Below, piece after piece: positions 30,795-36,785 of a DNA stretch of 36,785 nt. The stretch spans positions 1-36,785 of the forward strand of contig JALOOI010000013.1 in assembly GCA_025454495.1 (NCBI GenBank), given 5' to 3'. The notes beneath the pieces are model-generated. The model saw only the letters and a list, made by a program, of their open reading frames with translations, made no database searches and was not told the DNA's origin. Every line of letters begins with the position of its first letter. Position 1 is the stretch's first letter. Source of the stretch: Anaerolineae bacterium. GTDB lineage: Bacteria > Chloroflexota > Anaerolineae > Aggregatilineales > Phototrophicaceae. The translations under genes were made by a program, and so were the position numbers.

Positions 30795-32105
30795 GACCAG
30801 GGCCTGTAGCCCGGCGAAGAACTGCGCGGCCGCTTTTTCGGTCTTCTCCGGCGGCAGCGCATACGAGAAGCGCACCCACATCTCCCCGGCGCTGGAGAAA
30901 TGCACCCCCGGCACCACCGCGATCCCGAATTCCTCCGCCAGATAACTGCCCATGCCTTCGGAATTGTCGTAGCCGCCGGCCTGAATGTAGCGCGTCAGGT
31001 CCAGGAAAGCGTAGTAACCGTGCCCCATGATGAAAGGCACATCGGATTGTTCCAGCAGCCCGCGCAGCAGTTTGCGGCTGGCGGCAATGGGCTGCACCAG
31101 GCTGGCCGCGGCTTCGGTGAAGCCCTGTTCGCAGGCAGCGATGGCGATGGCCTGGGCATAATACGACGGCGTGACCCCGTGCGAAGCCTGGGTATTCACA
31201 TAATCCACCACTTTTTTGCTGGCCACCAGGTGCGCGCTGCGGATGTTGGACGCGCCCAGGCTCTTGGTGATGCCATCCAGCACCATCAGGCGCTCACGCT
31301 CCGCCGGGGTGAAGGCCAGCAGCACCCGGTTGATGTCGGTGGGCGTGCCGTCATCGGTGATGCGGTGGTACATCCAGTCGAACAGGACGAAGGGATAGCC
31401 CGCTTCCAGCGCCGTCTTCGCCAGCAAAATTTGCTCTTCCACGCTCAGCGTTAGCCCGGTGGGGTTATCCGGCGAGGTGATGACGATGCCGGCAATGCGG
31501 CGGCCATGTTCGGCGGCAAAGTCGGCGGTGGCTTTAATGCTCTCCGGCGTGTATTTCCAGCCCTGGGCCGGGTCGCCGGGGGCCCGCAGCACATTGAGGC
31601 CCATGCTGTAGGGGCCCCAGTTGTAGCTCACCCACGGCACGCGCGACACCACCAGCGCATCGCCCACGCGGCCGTTCCCCAGGGCGATCATGGCGGCATA
31701 GGCCTTGTTCAGCCCGTCGCGCCCGCCCTGGGTAAAGATGATGTTGCCGGGGCCAAAGCCGGTTTCGGCCGTAAAGCCCCAGTATTTTTCCGCCATCGTC
31801 ACCCGGTATTCCTGCGTCCCGAAGGGGTTATCGTAGCCGGTGCCGTGCGCCACCTGCATGTCGGCCGCCCGCAGCAGCAGCGCTTTCGGCACGCCCGGCA
31901 GGCTGGCCCCGCCGTCCCCCTGCGACGCATCGTACACCGGCGCATCTTGGCCATATTTCTCTTTGTATTTGGCCAGCGCGTTGCGGATGGTGAACATGCG
32001 CGACGGCTGGATGGGGGTCATGTGCGCCGGATAATCGTGCACCGGGATGAGGTGCGACGTTTCGACGGCAAATTCGGGGATGCTGAGATTGCCCTGCGTA
32101 TTCAA
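30789..32105 (-). CDS. PLP-dependent aminotransferase, fold type I (class I/II), controlled by an attenuator
   Basis: The 438-residue enzyme shows the class I/II aminotransferase signatures. ITSPDNPTG binds the PLP ring and substrate, VLFDWMYH carries the cofactor Asp and Tyr, and ITKSLG contains the lysine that forms the PLP Schiff base. VRFSY near the C-terminus holds the carboxylate-binding Arg. It should exchange an amino group between an amino acid and a 2-oxo acid; the exact substrate is not readable. The start is TTG 32105, with AGGAGAG six nt upstream. A leader with five Thr codons of 16 precedes it, so threonine supply or a related product is a plausible signal. Confidence 0.9.
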   Translation of the reverse strand: MNTQGNLSIPEFAVETSHLIPVHDYPAHMTPIQPSRMFTIRNALAKYKEKYGQDAPVYDASQGDGGASLPGVPKALLLRAADMQVAHGTGYDNPFGTQEYRVTMAEKYWGFTAETGFGPGNIIFTQGGRDGLNKAYAAMIALGNGRVGDALVVSRVPWVSYNWGPYSMGLNVLRAPGDPAQGWKYTPESIKATADFAAEHGRRIAGIVITSPDNPTGLTLSVEEQILLAKTALEAGYPFVLFDWMYHRITDDGTPTDINRVLLAFTPAERERLMVLDGITKSLGASNIRSAHLVASKKVVDYVNTQASHGVTPSYYAQAIAIAACEQGFTEAAASLVQPIAASRKLLRGLLEQSDVPFIMGHGYYAFLDLTRYIQAGGYDNSEGMGSYLAEEFGIAVVPGVHFSSAGEMWVRFSYALPPEKTEKAAAQFFAGLQALVK

Positions 32106-32130
32106 CGGAAGCTCTCCTGTCTATAAAACG

Positions 32131-32149
32131 AAAAAACCCCTGGCGGGGT
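32131..32149 (-). terminator. Terminator hairpin of the attenuator
   Basis: ACCCC-GCCA-GGGGT with six T directly after. The stem is short (5 bp) but the U-run is good. Confidence 0.65.
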
Positions 32150-32188
32150 GGCTGAAAAGTCGCAGACAAGACCACAGATACCCCGGTG

Positions 32189-32239
32189 TTAGCCTCGCCG
32201 GCGATTGGTATCGGTGGTGGTGATGGTCAGCATGAGCAT
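32189..32239 (-). CDS. Thr-rich 16-residue leader peptide
   Basis: ATG 32239 with GGCAGG 7 nt upstream encodes MLMLTITTTDTNRRRG and stops at TAA 32191-32189. Five of the 16 residues are Thr, all ACC, and three Arg follow. This composition recalls the threonine operon leader of enteric bacteria. Segment 1 of the attenuator overlaps codons 10-11. Confidence 0.65.
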   Translation of the reverse strand: MLMLTITTTDTNRRRG

Positions 32240-32273
32240 CGCATTGCCTGCCAGAAAGATGCAACAGGAGCTG

Positions 32274-32302
32274 ATTGTGACACGTCCGCGCCGGCCTGTC
32301 AA
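32274..32302 (-). promoter_or_regulatory. Promoter of the aminotransferase leader
   Basis: TTGACA (32302-32297), a 17-nt spacer and CACAAT (32279-32274) on the minus strand. The RNA should start about 28 nt before the leader ATG. Confidence 0.7.
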
Positions 32303-32368
32303 CCAGGATAACGCCTGGAATTCGCTGAGGAGTGTTTGTGCAACCTGCTAAATTCCGGCCGGTGGGGG

Positions 32369-32374
32369 TATACT
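32369..32374 (+). promoter_or_regulatory. -10 element of the enoyl-CoA hydratase gene
   Basis: TATACT lies 42 nt before ATG 32417, inside the upstream in-frame extension. It therefore argues against a start at 32336. The region is shared with the divergent attenuator promoter. Confidence 0.5.
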
Positions 32375-32416
32375 GAAGCGGCCTATGACCTGATCGGTGA
32401 ACAGGATGCCGCCCGC

Positions 32417-33223
32417 ATGACCTATGAGACGATTATCACCCAGCAGCGTGACTATATTTTTGAGATCATCTTCAACCGCGAGGAAAAACGCAACGCCATC
32501 AACTGGCAAATGATGGCCGAGATTGGCCAGGCGGTGGATGACGCGGAAAAAGCCTTCAACGATGGCACGGCGCGGGTGCTGTTCTTCCGGGCCAATGGCC
32601 TGGCCTTTTCCAGCGGTATTGACCTGAACAGTTTTCTGGAAGCCACGCCGCGCTATGGCGAGCGCTGGAAAGAGAATCTGTTTGCCACCACCGCGGATAT
32701 GCAGCATGTGATGAACAAGATTGAAAACTGCTCGCTGCCCACCTTCTGCCTGATGCACGGCTACGCCCTGGGCCTGTCCATGGAGCTGTCGCTGGCGTGC
32801 GATTTTCGCATCATCGCGGAACGCACGAAGTATGCGCTGCCCGAAACGCGCCTGGGCATGATCCCGGATGTGGGCGGCACGACGCGCCTGCTGAAGCTGG
32901 TGGGGCCGGCGCGGGCCAAAGAGATCATCATGACGGCCCGCAATATTGACCTGGCGACGGCCGAGCGCTGGGGGCTGGTGAATTATGTGGTGCCCCGGGA
33001 TGACCTGCTGAAGAAGGCCGAAGAACTGGCGGCGGAGATCGCCCAGGCGGCCCCGCTGGCCGTCAGCTATACCAAGCGCAGCATCAACACCATGCTGGAT
33101 AACGCCCGCGATTTGCAGATCGAAGCGTGGGCCCAGGCGCAGCTTTTCCGCACCGAAGACCTGCAGGCCGGGGTGATGGCGGTGGTGACGAAGCAGTACC
33201 CGGTCGCGTGGAAGGGGAAATAA
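32417..33223 (+). CDS. Enoyl-CoA hydratase/isomerase-family protein
   Basis: The 268-residue crotonase-fold protein has the oxyanion region (ANGLAFSSGIDLNSF) and both acidic catalytic positions: Glu in GYALGLSMELSLACDFR and Glu in ALPETRLGMIPDVGG. That is consistent with hydration of 2-trans-enoyl-CoA to (S)-3-hydroxyacyl-CoA, although isomerase activity is possible. I choose ATG 32417 because a -10 element lies upstream of it within the longer frame. The ribosome site is AGGA about 10 nt upstream. It is followed after 21 nt by the MFS gene and may be co-transcribed with it. Confidence 0.9.
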   Translation: MTYETIITQQRDYIFEIIFNREEKRNAINWQMMAEIGQAVDDAEKAFNDGTARVLFFRANGLAFSSGIDLNSFLEATPRYGERWKENLFATTADMQHVMNKIENCSLPTFCLMHGYALGLSMELSLACDFRIIAERTKYALPETRLGMIPDVGGTTRLLKLVGPARAKEIIMTARNIDLATAERWGLVNYVVPRDDLLKKAEELAAEIAQAAPLAVSYTKRSINTMLDNARDLQIEAWAQAQLFRTEDLQAGVMAVVTKQYPVAWKGK

Positions 33224-33244
33224 GCCCCTGGCGGCCGTGACCCT

Positions 33245-34615
33245 ATGAGCCTTCCTGCGTCCCCTGCGCCGGCGGCCCCCGGCCTTGATGTGGCCCGTGT
33301 GCTGCCGGTCTTCGTGCTGGTGTTCGTCGATGTCCTGGGGCTGACGGTGATTTTGCCGCTGCTGCACCTGTACGCGGCGGCCTATGGCGCGTCCCCGGCG
33401 GAAATTGGCCTGGTGGCGGCGGCTTTCCCGCTGGCGCAGCTCATTGGCGTGCCGGTGATGGGGGCGCTGTCAGATCGCTTCGGGCGTAAACCGCTGCTGC
33501 TGCTCAGCCAGGTATCCACCTGCATCGGCTTTCTGCTGCTGGCGCTGGCCGGCTCGCTGGAGATGATCCTGCTGGCGCGGCTGATTGATGGCCTGTTCGG
33601 CGCGAACCTGGCCACCGCCCAGGCGGCCCTCAGCGACATCACCGATGAGCAGAATCGCACCCGCGCCCTGGGGCTGACGGGCGCGGCCTTCGGCCTGGGC
33701 TTCATCTTCGGCCCCATGATCGCCATTCTGACGCTGGAAATGACCGCTAACCTGATGGCCCCGGCGCTGTCGGCGGCGGGGTATTCGTTTTTGTCCATCC
33801 TGCTGACGCTGTTCATCTTTAAAGAGACGCTGCCGCCGGAACGCCGCCGAACCGTGGCGGCGGGGCGGGGGGCGGTGCCGCTGCGCCTGCTGCAAAACCC
33901 GCTGCTGCTCCTGCTGCTGCTGCTCATGTTCGCGCAGCAGCTCATCTTCTTCGGCTTTGAGAGCCTGATGGGCCTGTTCACGCTCAGCCGCCTGGGGCTG
34001 CTGGGCCAGGCTAACGCGCTGCTGTTCCTGTTCATTGGGCTGCTGCTGGTGCTGGTGCAGGTACGCTACATCGGCCGCTGGTCGCAGCGCTACGGCGAGC
34101 GCCGCCTGGTGCTGCTGGCGCTGGCGCTCATCGGCGGCGGGCTGCTGCTGTTCGCCACCACGCCGGCGCAGCCACACCCGTTTTACCTGCAACGCAATGC
34201 CGCTTTCGACCTGCGCGACCAGGCCCAGAGCGCCACCGAAGCCATGATCGGCGATCTGGAGGTGCCGCTGCCGGCGGATGGCAACAATGGCGTGGGCGGC
34301 ATTCTGTGGCTGCTGGCGGCGCTGGTGCCCCTCTCTATCGGGGCCGGCCTCATTCGCCCGTGCCTGAACAGCCTGATGACGCAGCGCGTTAGCCCGCAGC
34401 AGTACGGGGCCGTGCTGGGCCTCAGCGCGGGGGCCGTCAGCGCGGCCAATGCGGCCGCCCCGCTGCTCGGCGGGGTCATCTTCCAGGCGCAGGGCGTGGC
34501 CGCGCCCTTCCTGCTCGGCGGGGTGCTGATGCTGGCGCTGCTGGCGCTGAGCGGGCCGGCCCTGCGCCACCTGCCGCCCGGCCCCGCCCGGCCGCCGGCC
34601 CCGCTGCCCGATTGA
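33245..34615 (+). CDS. Major facilitator superfamily transporter
   Basis: The 456-residue transporter has about 12 transmembrane segments. Motif A (GALSDRFGRKP) lies between segments 2 and 3, and the N-terminal half has the TGAAFGLGFIFGPMI drug:H+ antiporter type motif C-like stretch. A loop of about 45 residues (QPHPFYLQRNAAFDLRDQAQS...) is inserted in the second half and is predicted to be outside the membrane. The C-terminus is Pro-rich. It may export small molecules or drugs, but no substrate is defined. It lies 21 nt after the hydratase gene, with no strong ribosome site. Confidence 0.88.
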   Translation: MSLPASPAPAAPGLDVARVLPVFVLVFVDVLGLTVILPLLHLYAAAYGASPAEIGLVAAAFPLAQLIGVPVMGALSDRFGRKPLLLLSQVSTCIGFLLLALAGSLEMILLARLIDGLFGANLATAQAALSDITDEQNRTRALGLTGAAFGLGFIFGPMIAILTLEMTANLMAPALSAAGYSFLSILLTLFIFKETLPPERRRTVAAGRGAVPLRLLQNPLLLLLLLLMFAQQLIFFGFESLMGLFTLSRLGLLGQANALLFLFIGLLLVLVQVRYIGRWSQRYGERRLVLLALALIGGGLLLFATTPAQPHPFYLQRNAAFDLRDQAQSATEAMIGDLEVPLPADGNNGVGGILWLLAALVPLSIGAGLIRPCLNSLMTQRVSPQQYGAVLGLSAGAVSAANAAAPLLGGVIFQAQGVAAPFLLGGVLMLALLALSGPALRHLPPGPARPPAPLPD

Positions 34616-34696
34616 AACCAGGTGTGCGCCATCTGCGTACATGCCGCCGTAAGCAATCACTTCCACTCTGTCACCACAGGTCCGGGATCGCTGCTG
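34616..34696 (+). other. Short spacer without a recognisable gene
   Basis: 81 nt between the MFS and ABC permease genes. I see no clear promoter or terminator here. Confidence 0.4.
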
Positions 34697-36785
34697 ATGA
34701 AACGTGTGTTGTTTTACCTGAACTATGCCTACCAGAACATTCGCCGCGGCGGGCGCTGGTCGGCCCTCGCCATTTTTTGCATCGCTGCCGGGGTAGCGAC
34801 CGTGGTCGCCCTCCGCAGTTTGGGCCTGGGCATCGGCGATTCGCTGATTGGCAGTGTCCGCACGGATAACAAGGGCGATATTCGCCTCTTTAAGCCCAAC
34901 CGCGGCGAGTCTTTCGGCCAGTTTTTCGCCTTTGGCGAGGAAGCGCCGGCCTTCAGCGCGGCAGAACTGGACAATGTGGCCGCCTGGGTGGCGGAGCGCG
35001 GCGGCCGTACCACCGCCTTCACCCGCGGCGGCAGCCTGCAGGTGGCCAAACTGGGCGCGGACGGCGTGGAAAGCCCGCAGTCGGTGACGATCCTCATCAT
35101 TGACCCGGCCACGTACCCGGTGACGGGCAGCATCCGCACGCAGCAGCCGGCCGATGCGCCGCTGGCGGCGGTGTTCACGGAGGGCAACGATATTGTCATC
35201 AGCGCCAACCTGGCGCAGCAGCAAAATATCGCCGTGGGCGATGTGGTGCGCGTGGGCGGCACCACGGCCGAATTCACCGTGCGGGCCATTGTGGATGCCG
35301 CCTATGAAGCCGGCGTGCAGAATATCTTCAGCTCCTTCTTCGGCTTTGCCTACATTGACCTGGCGGATGCCCGCCAAACCCTGGGCGAAGGCATCGACCC
35401 GAATACCATTGGCATCGTCTTTGATGCGCCGCCGACCGGGCAGGCGCTGGTGGACGCGGCCGAAGTGCTGGACGACATCGCCAGCCGCGACAGTGGGGCC
35501 ACCCGCTACAGCACGGTGGAGCAATCGCTGCGTAACCGCGAAGCCGTGGCGCAGATCATCGGTGATTTTATCGTCGTGCTGGGCCTGGGGGCGCTGCTCA
35601 TCGGCGGGGTGGGCATTTTGAACACCATGCTGGTGATGGTGCGCCGCCGCACGATTGAAATTGCCGCCCTCAAAACCTTCGGGCTGAAGGGCCGCCAGGT
35701 GGCCTGGCTGTTCCTGGCGGAAGGGCTGCTGCTGGGGCTGGTGGGCAGCATCATCGGCAGCCTGCTGGGCCTGCTGCTCAGCGGCATCGTTAACCGCTAC
35801 GGCGAAACCTTTTTGCAGCAGCAAATTGTGTGGCGGCTGTACCCGGAAGCGCTGCTGTATGGCTTCGCTCTGGGCATGGTGACGACGGTCATTTTTGGGC
35901 TGGCACCCATCATGACGGCGCTCACAGTGCGCCCCGGCATCATCCTGCGCCCCAACGATAACCACATTCCCACCACCGGCCTGCTGCAAACGCTGCTGCT
36001 GCTGGTCATCGTCACGCTGCTGATCGGGCTGGTGGTGGGGCAGATCATCAGTCCGTCTTTCGGGCTGTCGTCGCGCTTTGATGCCAGCGCACCGTACCTG
36101 ACGGGCATCGTGGGCGTGGCGGCCACGCTGCTGCTGCTGGGGGTGCTGGTGCTGCTGCTGTGGGTCATCGTGTGGCTGGTGGGCAAACTGCCGTCTTTCG
36201 GCAGTGTCACGCTGCGGCTGGCGCTGCGGAACCTCTCCACCAATCGCATTCGCACGGCCACCACGCTGCTGGCGCTGTGTGCCGGCATGTTCGCCCTCAG
36301 CAGCATTACCTTTGTGGGCGAGGGCACGCGCCAGCTTTTGAACCTGCAACTGAGCCAGCAGTTTGGCGGGAATGTGCTGGTCTTCCCGCTGGCCCCCGGC
36401 AGCCTGGGCACGTCGGTAGGCGAATTTGCCATCAACAATGCGCTGATGGGCCTGCCGGGCATCAGCGGGCGCACCACCATCGCCAGTTATGAGGTGCGCC
36501 TGGTGGCCGTGGATGGCGTGCGCCTGGCGGAAAGCCCGCCGCCCCCCCCGCCGCAGACGGGCACCGCCGGCCGCCCGCGCCGCCCGGCCATGACGCTGGA
36601 TGAAGCCACCCTGGCCCGTACCGCCTGGGAGAATCTGCTCATCTGGGACAGCACCCGCACTGATTTTGAGCCGGCCGCCGTCATCGCCGGGCGCACCTTC
36701 ACCCCGGCCGACCGCGGCCAGCGCTATGTGATCGGCTCAGAGGGTTCGGCGGCCACCCTGGGGATTGGCGTGGGGTCGGTGGTGA
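34697..36785 (+). CDS. ABC transporter permease with FtsX-like domains (partial, runs off the window)
   Basis: From ATG 34697 the frame stays open to the window end, giving at least 696 residues. A first membrane segment (about 18-40) is followed by a large external MacB-like domain with EAPAFSAAELD and VGDVVRVGGTT. A typical FtsX permease block (about 288-410) has GVGILNTMLVMVRRRTIEIAALK and LAEGLLLGLVGSIIG. More membrane segments follow, with a second external domain beginning near 550. It is probably a permease of a lipoprotein or macrolide-export-type ABC system, where the ATPase would be encoded nearby outside the window. A poly-Pro tract coded by an eight-C run occurs near 36541-36549. 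No clear ribosome site is seen. Confidence 0.88.
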   Translation, partial: MKRVLFYLNYAYQNIRRGGRWSALAIFCIAAGVATVVALRSLGLGIGDSLIGSVRTDNKGDIRLFKPNRGESFGQFFAFGEEAPAFSAAELDNVAAWVAERGGRTTAFTRGGSLQVAKLGADGVESPQSVTILIIDPATYPVTGSIRTQQPADAPLAAVFTEGNDIVISANLAQQQNIAVGDVVRVGGTTAEFTVRAIVDAAYEAGVQNIFSSFFGFAYIDLADARQTLGEGIDPNTIGIVFDAPPTGQALVDAAEVLDDIASRDSGATRYSTVEQSLRNREAVAQIIGDFIVVLGLGALLIGGVGILNTMLVMVRRRTIEIAALKTFGLKGRQVAWLFLAEGLLLGLVGSIIGSLLGLLLSGIVNRYGETFLQQQIVWRLYPEALLYGFALGMVTTVIFGLAPIMTALTVRPGIILRPNDNHIPTTGLLQTLLLLVIVTLLIGLVVGQIISPSFGLSSRFDASAPYLTGIVGVAATLLLLGVLVLLLWVIVWLVGKLPSFGSVTLRLALRNLSTNRIRTATTLLALCAGMFALSSITFVGEGTRQLLNLQLSQQFGGNVLVFPLAPGSLGTSVGEFAINNALMGLPGISGRTTIASYEVRLVAVDGVRLAESPPPPPPQTGTAGRPRRPAMTLDEATLARTAWENLLIWDSTRTDFEPAAVIAGRTFTPADRGQRYVIGSEGSAATLGIGVGSVV

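Larger units (their letters stand above)
32127..32239 (-). promoter_or_regulatory. Ribosome-mediated attenuator upstream of the aminotransferase
   Basis: In the minus sense the leader has four interlocking segments. Segment 1 GATACC (32212-32207), in the leader ORF, pairs with segment 2 GGTATC (32182-32177). Segment 2 CGGGGT (32185-32180) pairs with segment 3 ACCCCG (32149-32144). Segment 3 ACCCC (32149-32145) pairs with segment 4 GGGGT (32140-32136), followed by TTTTTT and then CGTTTT. Pairs 1:2/3:4 (stop) and 2:3 (go) exclude each other. Stalling on the Thr codons just before segment 1 would favour 2:3. Confidence 0.7.

Noticed and set aside
32127-32290. T-box or SAM riboswitch before the aminotransferase
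   Set aside because: No T-box (TGGNACC antiterminator) or SAM motif is seen. The leader peptide and the pairings explain the region better.
32336-32416. Earlier GTG start for the enoyl-CoA hydratase
   Set aside because: It includes the -10 element. Crotonase homology begins just after ATG 32417.
33470-36349. 959-codon antisense open frame opposite the MFS and ABC permease genes
   Set aside because: It has shadow-like Gln/His/Ala/Arg composition and covers two well-supported membrane protein genes. No ribosome site is apparent.
1-36785. CRISPR array, insertion sequence, prophage or replication origin
   Set aside because: No spaced repeats, transposase, integrase, phage structural gene or DnaA-box cluster is visible.

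Overview
The window is a GC-rich bacterial chromosome segment, most consistent with Chloroflexota, probably class Anaerolineae. This rests on overall protein flavour rather than a marker phylogeny. The supporting features are a dephospho-CoA kinase fused through a Pro/Ala linker to a GNAT-like domain, a very long class A penicillin-binding protein with a Pro-rich cytoplasmic tail, Thr/Pro (PTATPTP) lipoprotein linkers, and rows of membrane-anchored TPR proteins. I see no phage, transposase, CRISPR array or replication origin, so this looks like ordinary chromosome with unusually readable regulatory DNA.

Layout. 1-5.6 kb: end of a cytochrome P450, a lytic transglycosylase, CoaE fusion, YceI, a VWA-FHA protein and an adenine-phosphoribosyltransferase-like enzyme. 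5.6-9.1 kb: a Nudix hydrolase and a convergent MutS-family ATPase, each broken by a one-base indel in a homopolymer, then a tandem GNAT acetyltransferase. 9.1-10.7 kb: a trypsin-fold protease and a separate small gene that duplicates its N-terminal domain. 10.8-16.3 kb: class A PBP, a winged-helix protein and a flavin monooxygenase. 16.4-21.5 kb: tRNA-Gly, a lipoprotein esterase and an operon of three paralogous TPR proteins. 21.5-25.9 kb: MaoC hydratase, SufE, a YraQ-type permease with its YcgQ-type partner, and a beta-propeller protein. 25.9-28.0 kb: a NusB/phosphodiesterase operon. 28.0-29.25 kb: a unit encoding three very small proteins. 29.2-36.8 kb: YihY, a small membrane protein, aminotransferase, enoyl-CoA hydratase, MFS transporter and the start of an FtsX-type ABC permease.

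The most interesting content is regulatory. (1) On the minus strand upstream of the aminotransferase (32127-32302) is an apparently complete ribosome-mediated attenuator. It has a TTGACA/CACAAT promoter, a 16-residue Thr-rich leader peptide, mutually exclusive 1:2, 2:3 and 3:4 pairings, and a terminator with six U. (2) At 28.1-29.25 kb three 10-bp direct repeats, A-tracts and a strong promoter precede a 24-codon ORF, a terminator with a competing stem, and three small related genes. (3) A TGTGA-N6-TCACA site at 21656-21671 sits at class I-like distance from the MaoC promoter and class II-like distance from a divergent promoter, which would make a roughly 70-nt terminated RNA with a C/U-rich 5' arm. 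(4) A GAAC-N4-GTTC (LexA-type) box lies inside the promoter spacer of the lytic transglycosylase. These readings come from sequence pattern alone and need expression or conservation data.
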